In this document: positions 6,002 to 9,766 of the stretch, in pieces
Layout of the letters: each line of letters begins with the position of its first letter
Numbering within the stretch: position 1 is the stretch's first letter
Source of the DNA: a bacterium HR25
Lineage (GTDB): Bacteria > Chloroflexota > Dehalococcoidia > SM23-28-2 > HRbin24
DNA length: 9,766 nucleotides
Assembly (NCBI GenBank): GCA_002898615.1
Contig: BEIB01000033.1
Location: 1 to 9,766, forward strand
Direction of reading: 5' to 3'
The notes under the pieces: model-generated
Seen by the model: only the letters and a program-made list of their open reading frames with translations
What the model was told of the DNA's origin: nothing
Databases searched by the model: none
Made by a program: the position numbers and the translations under genes

Positions 6002-6922
6002 ATGCGGTTCGGCATCGTCGGCCTGGGGCGCATGGGGGGAAACCTGGCCCTCCGGGCCATGGAGAAGGGCCATCAGGTGGTGGGCTACGCCCGCAGCCGT
6101 GAGCGGACCCGGGAGCTGTCCAGAGCGGGGCTGGAGCCTGCCTCTTCTCTGGCCGATATGGTGACAAGGCTGGGGCCGCCGCGCGTCGTCGTCCTCTACG
6201 TCCCTCACGGCGCTCCCACGGAGGAGGTATGCCAGGCCCTGTTGCCCCTCCTCTCGCCCGGCGATGTGGTGGCCGATGGCGGTAACTCCCACTGGGAGGA
6301 CTCGCGGCGGCGTTATCGCCTCTTCGTCCAGAGAGGAGTCCGCTTCCTGGACGTAGGAACCAGCGGCGGCATCCCGGGCGCCCGCGGGGGCGCCTGCTTC
6401 ATGGTAGGAGGCGACCGCGACGCCTACGAGGCTGTGGCCCCCCTCCTGCGCGACCTGGCGCTGGACGACGAGGCCGTCTACTACGTGGGGCCGTCGGGGG
6501 CTGGCCACTTCGTCAAGCTGGTGCACAACGCCATCGAATTCGGCATGGTGCAGGCCATCGCCGAGGGTGTGGAGATGCTCCAGCGCTCCGATTACCGGGT
6601 TGAGCTGCCGGCCCTCTTCAGGAGCTGGCTGCACGGCTCGGTGGTCCGCAGCTGGCTGCTGGAGCTCATGGGACAGGCGCTGGCGGAGAACCCCGACCTC
6701 CATCATCTCTCCTCCTATGTGGAGGACACCGGGGAGGTGAAATGGGTGCTCCGATGGGCGCTGGAGCGGGACATCCCTCTACCCGTGACGAGCGCCGCCC
6801 AGAACGCTCTCATGCAGTACCGTGACCCGGGCTCCATCGCCGCCAAGGCGGTGGCCCTCCTGCGCCACCAGTTCGGCGGGCACCCGGTGCACAGGACCAC
6901 CCCGCGGGGCGCCAGAGGGTGA
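6002..6922 (+). CDS. 6-phosphogluconate dehydrogenase-like NAD(P)-dependent beta-hydroxyacid dehydrogenase (GndA/YqeC type)
   Basis: A 306-residue member of the beta-hydroxyacid dehydrogenase superfamily. An N-terminal Rossmann fold starts at once with MRFGIVGLGRMGGN (dinucleotide motif residues 7-12). The substrate-binding loop is DGGNSHWEDS (92-101), followed by GTSGGIPGARGGACFMVGG. The catalytic Lys is K172 in GHFVKLVHNAIEFGM, with N176 beside it. The EDTGEVKWV and HQFGGHP motifs near the end are typical of the short, NAD-preferring 6-phosphogluconate dehydrogenases that decarboxylate 6-phosphogluconate to ribulose 5-phosphate. GGNS rather than the serine-rich loop argues against 3-hydroxyisobutyrate or tartronate semialdehyde reductase. 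The chosen ATG has AGGTGG seven bases upstream and begins the first Rossmann strand; the GTG at 5942 would add 20 Gly/Trp/Val-rich residues with no counterpart. Acting on another hydroxyacid is possible given the operon context. Confidence 0.87.
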   Translation: MRFGIVGLGRMGGNLALRAMEKGHQVVGYARSRERTRELSRAGLEPASSLADMVTRLGPPRVVVLYVPHGAPTEEVCQALLPLLSPGDVVADGGNSHWEDSRRRYRLFVQRGVRFLDVGTSGGIPGARGGACFMVGGDRDAYEAVAPLLRDLALDDEAVYYVGPSGAGHFVKLVHNAIEFGMVQAIAEGVEMLQRSDYRVELPALFRSWLHGSVVRSWLLELMGQALAENPDLHHLSSYVEDTGEVKWVLRWALERDIPLPVTSAAQNALMQYRDPGSIAAKAVALLRHQFGGHPVHRTTPRGARG

Positions 6923-6932
6923 GGCCAGAAAG

Positions 6933-6954
6933 GCCACCGGCCCAGCCCGGTGGC
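6933..6954 (+). terminator. Intercistronic hairpin between dehydrogenase and VOC genes
   Basis: GCCACCGG (6933-6940) and CCGGTGGC (6947-6954) form an 8-bp perfect stem with the 6-base loop CCCAGC, in a 57-bp gap. No T-run follows, and the next gene starts 25 bases later with a strong ribosome site, so it is more likely an RNA-processing or stability element than a full terminator. Confidence 0.4.
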
Positions 6955-6979
6955 ACCACAGACCGACAGGAGGAGACGC

Positions 6980-7378
6980 ATGATAGATTCCGTGGGGAGC
7001 GTCTGCATCTTCGTGCAGGATCAGGACCGCGCCAAGGCGTTCTACACCCAGGCCCTGGGCTTCGAGGTGAGGAGTGACGAGCCCCTTTACCCCGGCGCCA
7101 GCGCTCGCTGGCTGGCGGTGGCCCCGCCCGGGGCGAGCACGGAGGTCGTCCTCTACCTCATGGACGACGCCTGGGCGCACTATCGCTCCGTCATGGGGCA
7201 GACGCAGGCCGTCACCTTCCGGGTGAGGGACATGATGGCCCTGGCGGCCGACCTGGAGGCCAAGGGCGTCCCCTTCCTGCAGGAGCCCACGCGTGAGCCC
7301 TGGGGGACGTATGCCATCATCCAGGACTCGGAGGGTAACCGCCTCCTCCTGGTGGAGCCGGCCGGCCCGGGTAGCTGA
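6980..7378 (+). CDS. VOC (glyoxalase/bleomycin-resistance/dioxygenase fold) family protein
   Basis: A 132-residue single-unit VOC protein with two beta-alpha-beta-beta-beta modules (about 4-60 and 74-128). Recognisable pieces are VQDQDRAKAFYTQALGFEV (12-30) and PWGTYAIIQDSEGNRLLLVEP (107-127), typical of this fold. Of the usual metal ligands only the C-terminal E126 is evident. The first-strand position normally His or Gln reads SVGSVCIF, and the second-module strand reads AVTFRV without His. Metal-dependent catalysis is therefore uncertain; binding or an altered metal site is possible. ATG 6980 is preceded by AGGAGGAG at 6968-6975. The upstream in-frame GTG at 6950 lies in the hairpin and is rejected. 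It closes the four-gene operon, where it may isomerise or bind an intermediate; this is inference. Confidence 0.85.
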   Translation: MIDSVGSVCIFVQDQDRAKAFYTQALGFEVRSDEPLYPGASARWLAVAPPGASTEVVLYLMDDAWAHYRSVMGQTQAVTFRVRDMMALAADLEAKGVPFLQEPTREPWGTYAIIQDSEGNRLLLVEPAGPGS

Positions 7379-7451
7379 GGGGACGACGGGCCGTCGCCTC
7401 GTCCCCCAGTGAGCGAGGAAGGTGGGGCCGGCGGACGCGCCCGCCGGCCCC
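7379..7451 (+). terminator. Two GC-rich hairpins ending the operon
   Basis: The first hairpin starts at the base after the VOC stop codon: GGGGACGA (7379-7386) pairs with TCGTCCCC (7399-7406). The second has 11-bp perfect arms, GGGGCCGGCGG (7424-7434) and CCGCCGGCCCC (7441-7451), around the loop ACGCGC. Neither has a T-run. Their place between the end of one operon and a TATAAT box makes termination likely, perhaps with Rho or another factor. Confidence 0.55.
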
Positions 7452-7470
7452 TGTCGCGGCATCCGCCCTG

Positions 7471-7476
7471 TATAAT
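7471..7476 (+). promoter_or_regulatory. TATAAT -10 box of the molybdoenzyme gene
   Basis: A perfect TATAAT lies 30 bases before the start codon at 7507 in otherwise GC-rich sequence. No good -35 hexamer is found 16-18 bp upstream, where the second terminator hairpin lies. Transcription would start near 7483, giving a short leader with AGAAGGA (7492-7498) as ribosome site. Confidence 0.5.
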
Positions 7477-7506
7477 GGGCCACACCGGGCAGAGAAGGAC
7501 GATGTC

Positions 7507-8574
7507 ATGTGCGAGAGCTGTGGCTGTCAGGGCCAAGGGCGCCCGCTGCGGGTGATCCAGGAGCGCCCGTTCAACGCCGAGACTCCTCTGGAGGCGCTGG
7601 CGCAGGGGGCGGTCACCGGTGTGACGTCCTGGTTCGTGCGGAGCCATTTCCAGGTGCCCCGTGTGGACGCCGCTGCCTGGCGACTGCGAGTGGACGGAGC
7701 GGTGGCGCGGCCGCGTGAGCTGTCGCTGACGGAGCTGATGCGGCTGCCGTCCCGCGAGCTGGTGGTCACCATGGAGTGCGCCGGGAACGGACGCACCCTG
7801 ATGTCGCCCGTCCCCCCGGGCGTCCCCTGGGGACTGGGCGCGGTGAGCACGGTGCGCTTCACCGGGGTGCCCCTGGCCACGGTGCTGGCGGAGGCGGGCC
7901 TGGAGCCGGACGCGGCGGAGGTGCTGTTCACCGGTGCCGACCGGGGGGAGGAGGCGGGGCGGCGGGAGCCCTTCGCCCGCAGCCTGCCCCTGGAGGTGGC
8001 CCTCCATCCGGATACCCTGCTGGCCTGGGAGGCCAATGGCGGCCCGCTGACGCCGGAGCACGGCTTCCCGCTGCGCCTGGTGGTGCCCGGCTGGTATGGC
8101 ATGGCCTCCGTCAAGTGGCTGGAGCGGGTGACCGCCCTCCGGGAGCCCTTCCGTGGCTACTTCCAGAGCGAGCAGTATCGCTATCTGGAGGAGAGGGGGA
8201 CGCCCGAGGGGACGCCCGTGACCCGCATGCGGGTGCGCTCCCTCATCGTCCGCCCGGCGGAGGGGGAAAGGCTGCCCATGAGGCCCGTGGAGGTGCGGGG
8301 GCTGGCCTGGTCCGGTTACGGCGAGATCGTCAGGGTGGCCGTGAGCGACGACGAAGGCGCCACCTGGCTGGAGGCGGAGCTGGGACGGCCAGCCTCCCCC
8401 TACAGCGCCACCCCCTGGCGGCTGGAATGGCGACCGCCACAGGCCGGCCGCTACGTCCTCCTCTCCCGGGCCTTCGATTCCGCCGGCAACGCCCAGCCGT
8501 TGCAGCCGGTCTGGAACCGTCTGGGCTACGGGAACAACGGTGTCCAGCGGGTGACGGTGCTGGTCCAGGGGTAG
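7507..8574 (+). CDS. Sulfite oxidase-like molybdopterin-dependent oxidoreductase with N-terminal CxxCGC motif
   Basis: A 355-residue enzyme of the sulfite oxidase fold. Residues about 40-225 are the molybdopterin domain. C91 in VTMECAGNGR is the expected molybdenum ligand, RSHF (45-48) matches the pterin-binding R-x-H segment, and EANGGPLTPEHGFPLRLVVPGWYG with SVKWL (175-205) is the conserved core. Residues about 238-355 are the Mo-cofactor dimerisation domain (VRGLAWSGYGEIVRVAVS and W.LEW, ending NNGVQRVTV). There is no Sec or Tat signal and no heme domain, so it is predicted cytoplasmic with an unknown electron partner. The protein begins MCESCGC, a metal-binding-type motif like the N-terminus of the nickel chaperone HypB and unusual for this family. 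Start ATG 7507 follows AGAAGGA; ATG 7502 is out of frame. The true substrate (sulfite, a sulfoxide or other) cannot be stated. Confidence 0.92.
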   Translation: MCESCGCQGQGRPLRVIQERPFNAETPLEALAQGAVTGVTSWFVRSHFQVPRVDAAAWRLRVDGAVARPRELSLTELMRLPSRELVVTMECAGNGRTLMSPVPPGVPWGLGAVSTVRFTGVPLATVLAEAGLEPDAAEVLFTGADRGEEAGRREPFARSLPLEVALHPDTLLAWEANGGPLTPEHGFPLRLVVPGWYGMASVKWLERVTALREPFRGYFQSEQYRYLEERGTPEGTPVTRMRVRSLIVRPAEGERLPMRPVEVRGLAWSGYGEIVRVAVSDDEGATWLEAELGRPASPYSATPWRLEWRPPQAGRYVLLSRAFDSAGNAQPLQPVWNRLGYGNNGVQRVTVLVQG

Positions 8575-8610
8575 CCCCGCCCTATCTGGGTCCCGGCCGG
8601 CCGGGCGGGG
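8575..8610. terminator. Nested GC hairpin at the convergent gene ends, possible bidirectional terminator
   Basis: CCCCGCC (8575-8581), which fills the 7-bp gap between the two stop codons, pairs with GGCGGGG (8604-8610). The loop contains most of a perfect 14-bp palindrome at 8592-8605. The right arm lies inside the 3' end of the anti-sigma gene. No T-run is present. Confidence 0.35.
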
Positions 8611-9289
8611 CCTCCCCCGCGGCGGGGGGTGTGGGGGTGACGGAGGGGACGGGCGGGGTGACTGGGGGCAGCCCCCCGTCGTCGCTCTCCGGGGGGACGT
8701 CCATCTCCCCGGGCGGTCCGGGGACAAAGCCAGGGACGCCCGGGACGCCCTCCGGTGGCCCTTCCTCGGCGGCGGGAGGAACCGGGGTGGGGCGGACGGG
8801 AGGTCCGCCCGGGCCGTCCGCCTGCCCGCCCTGGCCGGGCCGCCCCGGCGCGGGCGAGGGGATGACCGGCCCGGGGGTGACGGGGCGCTCTTCGTGGCGG
8901 GGGAGAGGGCGCAGGTGGAGAGACTCCAGGACATCGCCGATGACGTCACGCCCTCGATCGGTGGCGCCCACGCCGGCCGCCCCTACCAGGAGCAGCCCCA
9001 CCAGCGCCAGGGCGACGGCTGGCCGGAGAACAGGGGCCAGCAGCCCCGCCCAGCGACGTCGGCCCGCGGTCTGGCTGGTCCGCTGGCGCTGCAGTTCGGC
9101 CTGGAGGAGGGCGTAGGCGCGTTGCTCCCCCTCGGGCTCCGGCAAAGGGAGCCGCTCCAGGGCCGCCGCCAGGCGGAGGAGGGGGCGGAGACCGGCCTCC
9201 TCGCCCTGGGCGAGGGCGTCCGGGTCCTCTATGACGCCCTGATGCCGGGACAGGAGGCGGGCCAGCCTTCGCTCCTGTTCTCTGGTCAT
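8582..9289 (-). CDS. Single-pass membrane protein, probable anti-sigma factor with Pro/Gly-rich outer domain
   Basis: A 235-residue protein in three parts. Residues 1-80 are a charged, helical cytoplasmic domain (MTREQERRLARLLSRHQG, then LRPLLRLAAALERLPLPEPEGEQRAY). Residues about 84-108 form one membrane helix (LRPAVALALVGLLLVGAAGVGA). Residues about 125-235 are an extremely Pro/Gly-rich, probably disordered tail with PTPVPP- and VTPTPP-type repeats. The N-terminal pattern resembles the DUF5667-type partners of ECF sigma factors. It starts 52 bp after the ECF sigma gene on the same strand, the usual sigma then anti-sigma order. No zinc-binding HxxxCxxC motif is visible. AGGA lies just before the ATG (9287-9289). 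By inference it holds the sigma factor at the membrane until an envelope signal is received. The tail makes homology weak, so the anti-sigma call rests largely on context. Confidence 0.7.
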   Translation of the reverse strand: MTREQERRLARLLSRHQGVIEDPDALAQGEEAGLRPLLRLAAALERLPLPEPEGEQRAYALLQAELQRQRTSQTAGRRRWAGLLAPVLRPAVALALVGLLLVGAAGVGATDRGRDVIGDVLESLHLRPLPRHEERPVTPGPVIPSPAPGRPGQGGQADGPGGPPVRPTPVPPAAEEGPPEGVPGVPGFVPGPPGEMDVPPESDDGGLPPVTPPVPSVTPTPPAAGEAPPGRPGPR

Positions 9290-9341
9290 CGTCGTCCTGC
9301 CTTTTTCTGCCCTCTATCAGGTCTATCCGCCGGTAATGGCC

Positions 9342-9766
9342 TCACTCGTCGCTTTTGGTCGTCATTTCGGAGGTCAGGTGACGCCTCAGGGCGGCGATGG
9401 CCCGGGCCTGCAGGGAGTAGACGGCCCTCTCGTGCTTCCCCAGCAGGCGGGCTACCTCTGGCAGGGTGAGCCCCACGAAGTAGTGGAGGACCAGCACTTC
9501 CCGCTGCTCCGGCGTGAGGCGGGCCATCGCCTCCTTCAGGTCCAGACGCTCGATGACGGCCTCCGGCTCCCCGCTGATGGACGCTTCCTGCCCCTCCTCC
9601 GGCGGCTGCGGACGCTCCTCTCCTTCCCGGCGGAGGAAGCGCTGGGCCAGGCCCCTCAGGCCCGGCAGCCGGCGTCGCTCCGCCTGGAGACGGTCGCTGA
9701 CGGTGTTGCGGGCTATGCGGTAGAGCCAGGCCAGGAGGGGCCTCCCGCGGTAGGTGTAGTTATGGA
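9342..9766 (-). CDS. ECF-type RNA polymerase sigma factor, C-terminal 140 residues (5' truncated by window edge)
   Basis: The frame is open on the minus strand from the right edge of the window to TGA at 9342-9344. The visible part begins in sigma region 2 (TYRGRPLLAWLYRIARNTVSDRLQAERRR, the region 2.3-2.4 type W-L-x-x-I-A-R-N-x-x-x-D pattern). An unusually long Glu/Pro-rich linker of about 40 residues follows. Region 4 comes next, with LTPEQREVLVLHYFVGLTLPEVARLLGKHERAVYSLQARAIAALRRHL holding the helix-turn-helix that reads the -35 element. The internal ATG at 9525-9527 is not the start. The protein recruits RNA polymerase to a small regulon, probably including its own promoter outside the window. 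It is followed after 52 bp by the membrane protein gene that probably restrains it. Confidence 0.92.
   Translation of the reverse strand, partial: HNYTYRGRPLLAWLYRIARNTVSDRLQAERRRLPGLRGLAQRFLRREGEERPQPPEEGQEASISGEPEAVIERLDLKEAMARLTPEQREVLVLHYFVGLTLPEVARLLGKHERAVYSLQARAIAALRRHLTSEMTTKSDE

Noticed and set aside
4148..6706. 852-codon open frame on the minus strand antisense to the lyase and dehydrogenase genes
   Set aside because: It is a product of high GC content and codon phase. The translation is low-complexity in Gly, His, Ala and Leu with no family motif, while the opposite strand encodes two clear enzymes.
7379..7506. Riboswitch upstream of the molybdoenzyme gene (molybdenum-cofactor type)
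   Set aside because: The hairpins lie upstream of the TATAAT box, so they would not be in the transcript of that gene, and the remaining leader of about 24 bases is too short for a known riboswitch.
7180..8949. 589-codon minus-strand frame across the VOC and molybdoenzyme genes
   Set aside because: The protein is Pro/Gly/Arg/His-rich without motifs. It is antisense to conserved molybdopterin-domain coding sequence and crosses three gene boundaries.

Overview
The window is high-GC bacterial DNA with long antisense shadow ORFs on both strands. It carries ten protein genes and no tRNA, rRNA, CRISPR array or recognisable transposase. The lineage cannot be fixed from the sequence. The gene types (paralogous luciferase-like flavin oxidoreductases, an FCD-type GntR regulator, a Liv-type lipoprotein, an ECF sigma factor with a proline-rich membrane partner) and the GC-rich codon use fit Chloroflexota, for example Dehalococcoidia-related bacteria, but this is inference.

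Layout. (1) Positions 1-1595 hold two convergent paralogues of luciferase-like monooxygenase (LLM family). The left one is cut by the window edge and the right one is complete on the minus strand. The two share an exact 99-bp inverted stretch. (2) Positions 1846-2541 encode a GntR/FCD regulator on the minus strand. (3) Positions 2542-2793 are a divergent control region with a clear sigma70-type promoter on each strand and a long near-palindrome lying over the rightward -10 box. (4) Positions 2794-7378 form a four-gene plus-strand unit: a Liv-type substrate-binding lipoprotein, a thiamine-diphosphate lyase with the active-site signature of benzaldehyde lyase, a 6-phosphogluconate-dehydrogenase-like enzyme and a VOC-fold protein. 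GC-only hairpins sit between several of these cistrons. (5) Positions 7507-8574 encode a cytoplasmic sulfite-oxidase-fold molybdoenzyme with its own TATAAT box and a HypB-like CxxCGC N-terminus. (6) Positions 8582-9766, minus strand, hold the end of an ECF sigma factor gene followed by its probable anti-sigma partner. They converge on the molybdoenzyme gene with 7 bp between the stop codons.

How it may work together (inference). The GntR/FCD protein probably senses a small carboxylate or similar metabolite and represses or activates the divergent operon. That operon would bind a small organic solute outside the cell and cleave or form an acyloin-type C-C bond inside, followed by NAD(P)-linked oxidoreduction. 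A palindrome sharing GTATA half-sites lies just upstream of the complete LLM gene and could place it in the same regulon. No transporter permease or ATPase genes accompany the binding protein here. The molybdoenzyme and the sigma/anti-sigma pair look like separate units.
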